Shown here: in pieces, positions 19,270-26,841 of the stretch
How the letters are laid out: each line of letters opens with the position of its first letter
How positions within the stretch are numbered: the first letter of the stretch is position 1
NCBI RefSeq assembly: GCF_038725785.1
Contig: NZ_CP109796.1
Span: 1,550,001 to 1,614,000, forward strand
Length of the DNA: 64,000 bases
Source: Termitidicoccus mucosus
GTDB taxonomy: Bacteria > Verrucomicrobiota > Verrucomicrobiia > Opitutales > Opitutaceae
Reading direction: 5' to 3'
Made by a program: the position numbers and the translations under genes
Notes under the pieces: generated by a model
Database searches by the model: none
What the model was told of the DNA's origin: nothing
Seen by the model: the letters and a program-made list of their open reading frames with translations, nothing else

Positions 19270-19707
19270 CGTCATTTAGCGTTTGAGAATGAAATGCCCC
19301 CCGCATCCCGGACGCGGAGTATCTCAAATGTTTCATCCACGAGGAAAATCTGGGAAGCACTTCCTTTATTAAAAACGTAGAATGACAGCTATAAACCCAA
19401 GCGTTCTTTAATCAGCCCACGGAGGCGGTGGTGTGTTGGTTGGAACAGATGGATGCCATACCTCCGAGGCAAAGCTTTGAAGAGCTTCCGTCATTTAGCG
19501 TTTGAGAATGAAATGCCCCCCGCATCCCGGACGCGGAGTATCTCAAATGTTTCATCCACGAGGAAAATCTGGGAAGCACTTCCTTTATTAAAAACGTAGA
19601 ATGACAGCTATAAACCCAAGCGTTCTTTAATCAGCCCACGGAGGCGGTGGTGTGTTGGTTGGAACAGATGGATGCCATACCTCCGAGGCAAAGCTTTGAA
19701 GAGCTTC
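19270..19707. repeat. Exact 219-bp tandem duplication
   Basis: Bases 19270-19488 and 19489-19707 are identical by eye over the whole unit, starting CGTCATTTAGCGTTTGAG and ending GAAGAGCTTC. The right copy contains the last 27 codons of the gene at 19627-20325, including its stop, plus 138 downstream bases. The left copy is an orphan 3' end of the same gene. The identity implies a very recent event or an assembly artefact. Confidence 0.9.
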
Positions 19708-20325
19708 TCCTGCGCTTGATAAGTCTCCCCCCAACTGCTCCACATGCCCTCCCATTTTTTTGATTTCTCCCCCAGCCCAATCCAATGTTTCATGTAATAA
19801 TCCAAGGTCTGCCGGCGTGGAGCCCACCCAGTCGCCAAATCCACTTACACCCCCTCCTATTCCGGAAATCACTGTGCCAATACCATCAAATATCAACCCC
19901 ACAGCATACAGCGCGCCCGCTGCAATCGTCACGGCTAGATCAAGTATATCCGAAAATAATTCACCTATGCAACCAACGATACCACCAAGGGTTCCCCATA
20001 AGCTTCCCCAAAAGCCCTCGTCATCATCCAAATCGCCGAACGGATTGTCACTCAAGTCATCAGACAGATTTTCATAGTATTGCTGATACTCATAATATTC
20101 TTCATCATCCCATTCCTGTTCCTCCCACCACGGGTCTTCAGGCTCACCATCACCGTCACTGTCGCCCATGCCCGGATACTCCGTCCCGTCGCCTCCATCC
20201 CCATCGCCGTCTCCATCACCGCCGCCGATGTATTCCATCGCATGGAGAGAACAAGGTATCAGCAAAAATGCCAGAAACAGGCACTTGATTTTGAAAAGCA
20301 TGTGGACGATTTTATATGTATTCAT
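19627..20325 (-). CDS. Secreted acidic Gly/Asp-rich protein with hydrophobic glycine-rich core
   Basis: The gene encodes 232 residues of unknown function. A signal peptide (FLAFLLIPCSLHA) is followed by IGGGDGDGDGDGGDG, a second GDSDGDGEPED run, and a very acidic Tyr/Glu stretch (EEYYEYQQYYENLSDD). Next comes a long hydrophobic, glycine-rich segment (GTLGGIVGCIGELFSDIL, then GLIFDGIGTVISGIGGGVSG). A helix follows, and the tail is Pro-rich, ending PPPPWAD. The charge switch from acidic to membrane-active is unlike ordinary enzymes. Asp/Gly runs suggest calcium binding, and the core could insert in membranes. No family is recognised. The start at 20325 is preferred because it gives a complete signal peptide; an internal ATG nine codons later is possible. 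Its 3' end is duplicated downstream. Confidence 0.7.
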   Translation of the reverse strand: MNTYKIVHMLFKIKCLFLAFLLIPCSLHAMEYIGGGDGDGDGDGGDGTEYPGMGDSDGDGEPEDPWWEEQEWDDEEYYEYQQYYENLSDDLSDNPFGDLDDDEGFWGSLWGTLGGIVGCIGELFSDILDLAVTIAAGALYAVGLIFDGIGTVISGIGGGVSGFGDWVGSTPADLGLLHETLDWAGGEIKKMGGHVEQLGGDLSSAGEALQSFASEVWHPSVPTNTPPPPWAD

Positions 20326-20357
20326 GGGGAAAAATATGCATGTTCATTGAATCTCAA

Positions 20358-21875
20358 TCACTGCCCGTTTCCGAACGAAATCGGTATCCTTATTTTATGT
20401 GGCACATACTGCCCGCCCTTCGTTGCAGGTGTCATTTTCCATGTTTCCACCGTCTTCATGGCGGCGTCGTTCAATCCGGGATGCGAGCTTTTGAGCACCT
20501 GTATTCCCTGTGGGGTTCCGTCCTCCGCGACCACAAACGCCACCGTCACAGTGCCTTTTATATTCAACGCCGCCAAGGAGTCTGGCATTTTGGGTTTCGT
20601 CAACTCAATGAACTTGGGCAGCGTGACATTTCCGGACGTGGACTTCGTTTCGGCGAACGCGTTCATCCAGTCCTTGAATTCGGAACTGGCGACGGTCTTG
20701 AATGCATTCACAGTGTCCGCCCCTCCTTGAATTAACAGCAATGCATACTGGCTGCGCCAGCTTTGGTCGGCCTTCCCCATCTCCAGCCACTGCAATGCCC
20801 GGTCGAGGTCGGGATTTTTCCCGACGGCATGACTCAGCGCCATCAAGAACGCTCCGTCGGATCTCCCGCTATCATACGCATTTTCCGCGTATTCGCGAAT
20901 CGCAGTCAACGCTCCGAGCGAAGGTTTCCCTTCAAAAAACAGTTTTGCCAGCGCATAGGCCGCCTTGCCGTTCCCTGCATCCGCTGCCTCTGAAAGCAGT
21001 CTGCCGACCTCCTCTCTTTGCCCAGCCTCCAAAGATTTATCATTCAACATCAACAATCCCAAGTCCGTCTTGGCTCGCACGGAGCCGTTTTCAACGGCAA
21101 AATGGAGCCACTGTGCAGCCATGTCCATGTCCCGCCCGACCACCATTCCGTCACGATACATGCGACCTATCATATATTGAGCATCGGCGTTGCCTTCCTT
21201 TGCAGCCTCCATTAACAGTGTCAGACCCACTTGTTCCGAACCATCGGTTCCCACAAGCAAAGATCCTTTCAAAAACATCGCCTCCGCACTCCCGGCCTCA
21301 AGCGCCAAATTCAAATAAAAATCCGCTTTGGCAACATGCGGTTTTGTCAACTGCCCCTCCATGTAGGCGCGGGCCAGCGCCGCATAGGCGTCGGTGTAAC
21401 CGGCATCGGCGGCCTCCTTGAAAAACTTCATCGCGCTTTTGGCGTCCACGCCGTCCACCTTCTCGTCCCGCGCGAGAACACCCATGCGATACCATGCCTC
21501 GGCGCTGCCCAACGCGGCGGCTTTCTGGTAGAGCGCAAACGCCTTTTGCAAATCCACCGGGCTCCCATTGAGCCCGATCTCCAATGCCCGTGCCTGCTCC
21601 AATAGGCGCAGCCCCTCCGGCGTGGACGGGTTCACCAGTTTTTTCTTTTCCTGTTGTTGGACGGCAAACCCGGCATCGCCCGACTGCGTGTCCCTAGCCG
21701 ATGCGGACGATTCCATAGCCTGAATCGCTGTCGGTTTTAAAGAAAATTGCAGTGAAGACGTTGAGGCGGTCCAGTTTGAGGAAAAAAAGCGCACTCCGGC
21801 GACTACACCGACCACAGCAAAGATAAGTCCTCCAATGACAAACCACGCTTTGGGACGTTTATTTGGAATGTGCAT
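20358..21875 (-). CDS. Sel1-repeat protein with TonB-type C-terminal domain
   Basis: The gene encodes 505 residues. One membrane helix (FVIGGLIFAVVGVVAGVRFF) near residues 12-31 leaves the rest in the periplasm. About eight Sel1-type repeats follow (for example AEAWYRMGVLARDEKVDGVD, then DAYAALARAYMEGQLTKP and DAQYMIGRMYRDGMVVGRD), which form a scaffold for protein partners. The last ~90 residues (LAALNIKGTVTVAFVVAEDG, then DAAMKTVETWKMTPATKGG) are a TonB C-terminal domain that contacts outer-membrane receptors or other periplasmic proteins. The combination suggests an envelope adaptor rather than a classical TonB, as there is no Pro-rich spacer. It stands alone, 32 bases upstream of the acidic secreted protein on the same strand, and may be cotranscribed with it. 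Confidence 0.85.
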   Translation of the reverse strand: MHIPNKRPKAWFVIGGLIFAVVGVVAGVRFFSSNWTASTSSLQFSLKPTAIQAMESSASARDTQSGDAGFAVQQQEKKKLVNPSTPEGLRLLEQARALEIGLNGSPVDLQKAFALYQKAAALGSAEAWYRMGVLARDEKVDGVDAKSAMKFFKEAADAGYTDAYAALARAYMEGQLTKPHVAKADFYLNLALEAGSAEAMFLKGSLLVGTDGSEQVGLTLLMEAAKEGNADAQYMIGRMYRDGMVVGRDMDMAAQWLHFAVENGSVRAKTDLGLLMLNDKSLEAGQREEVGRLLSEAADAGNGKAAYALAKLFFEGKPSLGALTAIREYAENAYDSGRSDGAFLMALSHAVGKNPDLDRALQWLEMGKADQSWRSQYALLLIQGGADTVNAFKTVASSEFKDWMNAFAETKSTSGNVTLPKFIELTKPKMPDSLAALNIKGTVTVAFVVAEDGTPQGIQVLKSSHPGLNDAAMKTVETWKMTPATKGGQYVPHKIRIPISFGNGQ

Positions 21876-22926
21876 GGCTGAGGAATAGGAGTGAGCGGCT
21901 CAAATCGCGCAGAGGAAAGGAGCAAGTGCACAGATTGCATATAGTTGTCCTTATTTCGTCAATTTGTTTTTTCATTTTTTTACAATAATAGGGGTCCGCT
22001 CCTAAAAATACTCCCATCATTCATCCTATCAGGGCATCGGCGTTCGAGGCTGCTTCGTAATCATTGCGAAAACCTCATGTGTATCACAGTCGCGTTGCGT
22101 ATCCAATTTATGACAAAAAGATGCGCCATCCGATGGCATGGCTGATGAAGCGGCGAACCACCGCAGGGCCGACGCCCGCGAGGACGCGCCGCGCTCTCGT
22201 CCCTCGCCCACGGCGCGTCCACGCGGAATGGCGGCAGAACCATACGGCACGCGGAAGCAGACGCGGGCGCGTCCTCGCTGCGCTCCGGGCGTCCCGCGAC
22301 TGCTTTCCGGGCCGACTGGCAACCGGCAGGCCGCGCGCCTGCCCGATGGCAGGCATGCTCCGCAGGCACGCGGGGGAATCTTATCAGGCGAAAACAGGGT
22401 GAAACCCATGCACCGATGGCCCTCATTCGCCAAGGGCGGAAGACTGTCCCGAACGCATTGCGCGCGGCGGAAATCGCTGAAACGCATCCCGATCCCGGCC
22501 ATGCCTTGACGTGGCAAGCGGGGAAAGACCACACGTCGCGCCCCGTTGCCGATGATGGTGCCGCGGGCAAGGTTCGCTACGCTTTCCACCTTGCCCGCGA
22601 CACCCGATCCGCAACTATGGGGCGCGGAGGTGTGCCGGCCGCCGCCGGCAGCAAAAGCATACGGCACACGCCAGCCATGACCCGCACACGCCGACCGGCG
22701 GCACGCGACTTGCGGCATTCCACGCATGCGTCGCCAGAACAACCATTCGGGCAGGCGCGCATGGAGGAGAGGAAACACCCCCGCTCGCACCGGTACGGGA
22801 AATCCCGGAAATCCGGGCTCGCCAAACCGGGCGGATTCCCCCCATTATTTAATCCGAATTTAATTTCGTATTCAAATTATGGATACAAGCGAGGCGACAC
22901 CTTTGCGGAAACCGCATGCCGTTGCC

Positions 22927-22939
22927 AAAAAGTTGCCAG
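22927..22939 (+). other. Candidate right attachment repeat
   Basis: AAAAAGTTGCCAG repeats the sequence at 6558-6570 in the same orientation. The interval between them holds the recombinase, the relaxase and the decayed, AT-richer genes. A chance match is possible. Confidence 0.3.
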
Positions 22940-23180
22940 AAACGGTGTTTTTTGCTTCACTTTTCCTCTCCGACCTGCCACTCTCTTCCTGTTCTAAACC
23001 ACTAACCATCAAATAAGTCCGCTAATACGAGCGACTTATTCGTGAAGATAACGCGGGCATCCCTGCCTGCCGTCAAAACCGAAGGCGCGAAGCGCCGCTG
23101 ACTCTCTTTTCAAAAAACAAAACCCGCGCTTCACGCCATCACGTGACAATTAAGACCAACTCCGAACAAAATTCACTCCT

Positions 23181-23263
23181 CTGGAGGGCCGAGCTCCTGC
23201 GAGGCCGTCGCGGAAACCCGTCGCGTATAACCGCGACGGCCTCGCAGGAGCTCGGCCCTCCAG
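23181..23263. repeat. Perfect 33-bp hairpin, REP-like
   Basis: CTGGAGGGCCGAGCTCCTGC and the following GAGGCCGTCGCGG (23181-23213) are exactly mirrored at 23231-23263, with a 17-nt loop. It has no T-run. It lies 47 bases upstream of the GNAT gene start and looks like a dispersed palindromic element. Confidence 0.85.
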
Positions 23264-23309
23264 CAGAAGGGTGATTTTCATTGGGGAATGGTATATAACA
23301 CGACCTTCA

Positions 23310-23816
23310 ATGATCATGCCCGGCAAAACCCCCGCGTCGCATCGCTGGACGGAAGCGACCTCCAGCGACGAACCCGCCATCATCGCGTTGATGCGCGATT
23401 TTTATGAGGAGGACAAAATCACCTTCCGCCCCGACGCCGTGGGCGAAGGCGTGCGCGCCCTGCTCGCCAATCCCGCCGCCGGCCGGCTTTTCCTCCTGCG
23501 CCGCGCCGCTGCCGCCGCCGGGCGCGAGGATGCCGCAACGGAGCCGCCCCTCGGCCACCTCGCGCTGACGTTCTGTTTCAGCATGGAATTTCACGGACGC
23601 TTCGTGCTGCTCGACGAGCTTTACATCGCGCCGCCCGCGCGCGGCGCCGGCCTGGCGAACGACGCGCTGCGTTTCGCCGCCGATTGGGCGCGCAGCCAAG
23701 GCGCGCGGGCCATTCGTCTCGAAGTCAACGCCCACAACGCCCGCGCCCGCTCGCTCTACACGAAGCACGGCTTCACCGACGACCGCCGCGATTTGTTCAC
23801 CCGGTGGCTGGTTTGA
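23310..23816 (+). CDS. GNAT-family N-acetyltransferase
   Basis: It transfers an acetyl group from acetyl-CoA to an unknown amine. The protein is about 168 residues if it starts at the ATG at 23310; a second ATG is two codons later. An upstream GTG in the same frame would run into the hairpin element and is unlikely. The GNAT fold is shown by the strand LLDELYIAPPARGAGLA, in which RGAGLA is the acetyl-CoA pyrophosphate loop. The helix NDALRFAADWARSQGA follows, then the strand IRLEVNAHNARARSLYTKHG, the family's C-terminal motif. The N-terminal half has an Ala-rich insertion (about residues 75-87). It is a single gene, convergent with the next minus-strand lipoprotein gene. The substrate is unknown. 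Confidence 0.85.
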   Translation: MIMPGKTPASHRWTEATSSDEPAIIALMRDFYEEDKITFRPDAVGEGVRALLANPAAGRLFLLRRAAAAAGREDAATEPPLGHLALTFCFSMEFHGRFVLLDELYIAPPARGAGLANDALRFAADWARSQGARAIRLEVNAHNARARSLYTKHGFTDDRRDLFTRWLV

Positions 23817-23835
23817 CCTGACCCGACTGCGTGCC

Positions 23836-24312
23836 TTACTTGCCCGCAAACGACTCTTTCGCCCTGACATAGGCCTCTTGGGCCTTCGTCCACGCGGACT
23901 GGATGCCCGCCTTGACGCTCGCCCATGTCTCGGCGGTCGCCCCGTCCGCGCCCTTCAGTTTCTGGCGCAAATCGGCCACCGCCGTGTTGAAATCGTTCAG
24001 CGCCGATTGCGCGCCTGATTTTGCGTCGCCGCTCAGGGTGTTGAGCTGGGCGCCCCATCCCTTCGAGGTCGCCTCGAAATCGTCCGCAGTTTTCGAGACG
24101 CCGGCCACGAACGCCGAGCGTTGCTCGAAGGTCGCATCCTTTACGCTGGCCCAGGCATCGCCCGCCATCTCGCTGATGCGCGAGGCAACGTGTTCGGCAT
24201 CGTCTGCCGCGTGTTTCTTCTCGCTTTTTGAGCAACCGGATACGGCAAACGCAACGCCCGTCGCGACTACCGCCGCCAGACTGAACACAAATCGGTTTAT
24301 TGTCATTTTCAT
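23836..24312 (-). CDS. Small helical lipoprotein
   Basis: The gene encodes 158 residues. The signal peptide FVFSLAAVVATGVAFAVSG is followed by Cys-Ser-Lys-Ser, a lipobox ending in SGC. The mature part is Ala/Lys/Glu-rich with repeated amphipathic helices (SRISEMAGDAWASVKDAT, then FNTAVADLRQKLKGAD and TWASVKAGIQSAWTKAQEA). These resemble apolipoprotein-like or coiled-coil envelope proteins. No enzymatic motif is visible. The start at 24312 overlaps by two bases the divergent candidate start of the DUF971 gene, so the two probably share a short promoter region or the neighbour starts later. Confidence 0.82.
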   Translation of the reverse strand: MKMTINRFVFSLAAVVATGVAFAVSGCSKSEKKHAADDAEHVASRISEMAGDAWASVKDATFEQRSAFVAGVSKTADDFEATSKGWGAQLNTLSGDAKSGAQSALNDFNTAVADLRQKLKGADGATAETWASVKAGIQSAWTKAQEAYVRAKESFAGK

Positions 24313-24790
24313 GGGATATCGGTATGAATTTCTCGGTTATTCTCCGCCGTCGCCGTCATCGCGACGCGCGCAAGGACGCCAACCTAGCCAAATCCGCTCA
24401 AACCGCCAGCGACGGGGCCCGATTTTCGGTCCATCCGGCATTTCCAGCTTCACTCTTTCCGTCAATCGCCCTTCAAATGCCCGTTTCTTGAACACTCCGC
24501 AAAACATCCAGCTCATCGGCAGCGAACTCGCCATCGTGTGGGACGACGGCGTGGAGTCGTATTTCCCCGCCGCGAAGCTCCGCGCCGCCTCGCCCAGCGC
24601 CGACCAGCGCGGCGAGCGGGATATTTTCGGCAACCAATACGGCGGCTCCGGCCGCACCGACTTCTCCGGCGTGCGAATCACCGCGTGGGAACACGTCGGC
24701 AACTACGCGCTGCGCTTCGATTTCAGCGACGGCCACCGCACCGGCATCTACAGCTACGACTACCTGCGCGATCTCTCGCGACATTCGTAG
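24311..24790 (+). CDS. DUF971 domain protein (gamma-butyrobetaine-hydroxylase-like N-terminal domain)
   Basis: The conserved part begins NTPQNIQLIGSELAIVWDDG and continues ESYFPAAKLRAASPSADQRG. It ends with RITAWEHVGNYALRFDFSDG and HRTGIYSYDYLRDLS, a complete DUF971 domain of about 100 residues. Members occur as single domains next to Fe-S or Mrp-type proteins and as the N-terminal part of gamma-butyrobetaine hydroxylases. The biochemical role is not settled. The start is uncertain. The ATG at 24311 adds a 60-residue low-complexity leader and overlaps the divergent lipoprotein start. A TTG at 24488 would begin right at the domain and may be the real start. It is followed by hisI on the same strand after about 100 bases. 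Confidence 0.8.
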   Translation: MGYRYEFLGYSPPSPSSRRAQGRQPSQIRSNRQRRGPIFGPSGISSFTLSVNRPSNARFLNTPQNIQLIGSELAIVWDDGVESYFPAAKLRAASPSADQRGERDIFGNQYGGSGRTDFSGVRITAWEHVGNYALRFDFSDGHRTGIYSYDYLRDLSRHS

Positions 24791-24889
24791 GCTGCGCGTC
24801 CGCCTGCGTTTCGTGCCCTCGCGCAGCCTTCCCTTGCCATCGCCCCATTCCCCGGTTTTCAACTTAAACTTAAAACTTAAACCAACAAA

Positions 24890-25336
24890 ATGACATTCCC
24901 TTCCCGCACCACCAACCAGGAAATCGAACTCGGCACCACGCTGCAGCCCAAATTCGGCGCCGACGGACTCATCCCCTGCATCACGCAGGACGCCGCCACC
25001 GGCGAAGTGCTCATGTTCGCCTTCATGAACGCCGAGTCCCTGGCCACGACCCTGAAAAGCAAAAAGGCCACCTACTGGAGCCGCTCCCGCAGCAAACTCT
25101 GGATGAAAGGCGAGGAGTCCGGCAACGTGCAGTGGGTCAAGTCGCTCCACACCGATTGCGACCAGGACGTAATCCTCATCAAGGTCGAGCAAACCGGCTC
25201 CGCCAACGCGTCATGCCACAACGGATACAAGAGCTGCTTCTACCGCCGCCTCGCCGACCTTGACGACCCGGCGTTCAAGCTCGAATACACCGCCGAGCGC
25301 CTCTTCGATCCGGCCACGGTTTACAAAAAGAAATAA
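24890..25336 (+). CDS. hisI: Phosphoribosyl-AMP cyclohydrolase HisI
   Basis: It catalyses the third step of histidine synthesis, opening the adenine ring of phosphoribosyl-AMP. The protein is 148 residues, slightly longer than typical single-domain HisI because of a 15-residue leader. Signature elements are present: VLMFAFMNAESL, TYWSRSRSKLWMKGEESGN, the metal-binding aspartates in DCDQD, and the zinc cysteines in SCHNGYKSCFYR. No HisE domain is attached. No other histidine gene is nearby. The AT-rich leader AACTTAAACTTAAAAC directly upstream may include the promoter. The oxidoreductase gene follows after 24 bases and may be cotranscribed. Confidence 0.95.
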   Translation: MTFPSRTTNQEIELGTTLQPKFGADGLIPCITQDAATGEVLMFAFMNAESLATTLKSKKATYWSRSRSKLWMKGEESGNVQWVKSLHTDCDQDVILIKVEQTGSANASCHNGYKSCFYRRLADLDDPAFKLEYTAERLFDPATVYKKK

Positions 25337-25360
25337 GCCGCGCCCGCCCTCCCGCCCCTC

Positions 25361-26797
25361 ATGGCCTACGACTGGTTAAAAGGCGTCGCCGACGAATACG
25401 ACGTCATCGTCATCGGCAGCGGACTCGGCGGCCTCACCGGCGCCAATGTCCTCGCGAAGGCGGGCCACCGCGTCCTCCTGCTCGAGCACCACTTCCAGTT
25501 CGGCGGCCTCGCCACCTGGTTCACGCGCAAGGGCGGGCACATCTTCGACATCTCCCTGCACGGTTTTCCCAGCGGCATGATCAAGTCCTGCCGCCGCTAC
25601 TGGACGAAGGAGATCGCCGACGCCATCGTGCAGCTCAAGGACATCCGCTTCGTCAATCCGCAGATGGACGTGTGGACCACCTTCACGCGCGAGGACTACA
25701 CCCGCGTGCTCGTCGAGCAGTTCAAGCTTCCGCGCGCGCAGGTCGAGGCGTTCTACGAGCACCTGCGCGCGATGAACTACTACGACCGCAACACCGAGAC
25801 CACCGGCGCGATGTTCGAGCGCTTTTTTCCCGGCCGCCCCGACGTGCACCGCCTGCTCATGGAGCCGATCTCCTACGCCAACGGCTCCAACTTCGACGAC
25901 CTCGCCATCACCTACGGCATCGTGTTCTCGAACTTCATGGGCGCGGGCGTCTTCACCTTCCGCGGCGGCTCCGACCTGCTCATCAAGAAGATGACCGACG
26001 AGCTCCGCAAAAACGGAGTCGAGTTGCGCAAACGCGTCCTCGTCGAACGCATCCTCGTCGAAAACCGCGACGGCCGCAAAACCGCCTGCGGCGTCGTCGC
26101 CAACAACGGCCGCGTCATCCGCGCCAAGGCCGTTCTCTCCAACGCCAACATCCACAACACCATCTTCCGCCTCGCCGGCGCGGAGAATTTTCCCGCCGAT
26201 TTTGTCGAGCAGGCCCGCGCCGTCCGCATCAACACCAGCTCCTGCCAGGTCTATCTCGGCATCCGCAAAGGCGAGACCATCCCGCACATCGGCGACCTCG
26301 TCTTCACTTCCGCCGCGCCCGAATACAGCAACTCCGAGCTCATCGACCTTCACACCACGAGCCGCACCTTCTCCGTCTATTACCCCGACACGCGCCCCGG
26401 CTCCGATCGCTACGCCGTCGTCGCCTCGCTCAACGGCCGCTATCCCGACTGGGAAAAAATGGACGACGCCACCTACGAACGGCACAAGGAGCGCCTCATC
26501 GGGGAGGCGATATCCTCGCTCGAAAAATTCATCCCCGGCGTGCGGGAAAAGATCGACTGGAAGGAAGCCGCCACCCCGCGCACCATCGAACGCTACACCC
26601 GCCACGCCCAAGGCACGTCCTTCGGCACGAAATTCGAAGGGCTGCCCGTCTCGATGCAGTTGAGCGAAAACCTCCCCGGCCTGTATCATGCCGGCAGCGT
26701 CGGCATCATCATGTCCGGCTGGCTCGGCACGATCAACTACGGCGTCATCACCGCCAACAAGATCGACAGCCATCTGCACGCGCTGAAATCAAAGTAA
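25361..26797 (+). CDS. FAD-dependent oxidoreductase, phytoene-desaturase/CrtI-like
   Basis: The gene encodes 478 residues. The dinucleotide-binding motif [20 protein letters not shown] is at residues 15-34, followed by [11 protein letters not shown], a typical FAD-binding edge of the CrtI/CRTISO group. A second conserved block ([20 protein letters not shown]) lies near 205, and the C-terminal FAD motif ([20 protein letters not shown]) near 445. The family covers carotenoid desaturases and isomerases, but many bacterial members act on other substrates, and no carotenoid gene is near. The gene follows hisI after 24 bases and ends 44 bases from the convergent PL11 gene. The product appears intact and cytoplasmic or membrane-associated; the substrate is not assignable. 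Confidence 0.85.
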   Translation: MAYDWLKGVADEYDVIVIGSGLGGLTGANVLAKAGHRVLLLEHHFQFGGLATWFTRKGGHIFDISLHGFPSGMIKSCRRYWTKEIADAIVQLKDIRFVNPQMDVWTTFTREDYTRVLVEQFKLPRAQVEAFYEHLRAMNYYDRNTETTGAMFERFFPGRPDVHRLLMEPISYANGSNFDDLAITYGIVFSNFMGAGVFTFRGGSDLLIKKMTDELRKNGVELRKRVLVERILVENRDGRKTACGVVANNGRVIRAKAVLSNANIHNTIFRLAGAENFPADFVEQARAVRINTSSCQVYLGIRKGETIPHIGDLVFTSAAPEYSNSELIDLHTTSRTFSVYYPDTRPGSDRYAVVASLNGRYPDWEKMDDATYERHKERLIGEAISSLEKFIPGVREKIDWKEAATPRTIERYTRHAQGTSFGTKFEGLPVSMQLSENLPGLYHAGSVGIIMSGWLGTINYGVITANKIDSHLHALKSK

Positions 26798-26841
26798 AGC
26801 GGACCACCGCCTGGCCAGGGATTTTCATGGACGCGGCGTTC

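Larger units (their letters stand above)
21876..23309. other. Gene-poor region, no convincing coding sequence
   Basis: About 1.4 kb. Several open frames of 180-250 codons exist in the GC-rich middle (22.0-23.0 kb), but their translations are Arg/Ala/Pro/Gly-rich without domain signals or signal peptides, and frames on both strands are equally long. I see a small dyad at 23012-23040 (AATAAGTC/GACTTATT), a REP-like GGCATCCCTGCCTG near 23053, and the large hairpin at 23181-23263. The region may be the outer edge of the inserted element. Confidence 0.6.

Noticed and set aside
22029-22997. Two opposing frames of 253 and 193 codons in the gene-poor region
   Set aside because: Arg/Ala/Pro-rich, no leader, no domain, and equally long on both strands; treated as non-coding.
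25376-26779. 467-codon open frame on the minus strand
   Set aside because: Antisense of the oxidoreductase; composition Gly/Val/Asp/Glu-rich as in other shadows.
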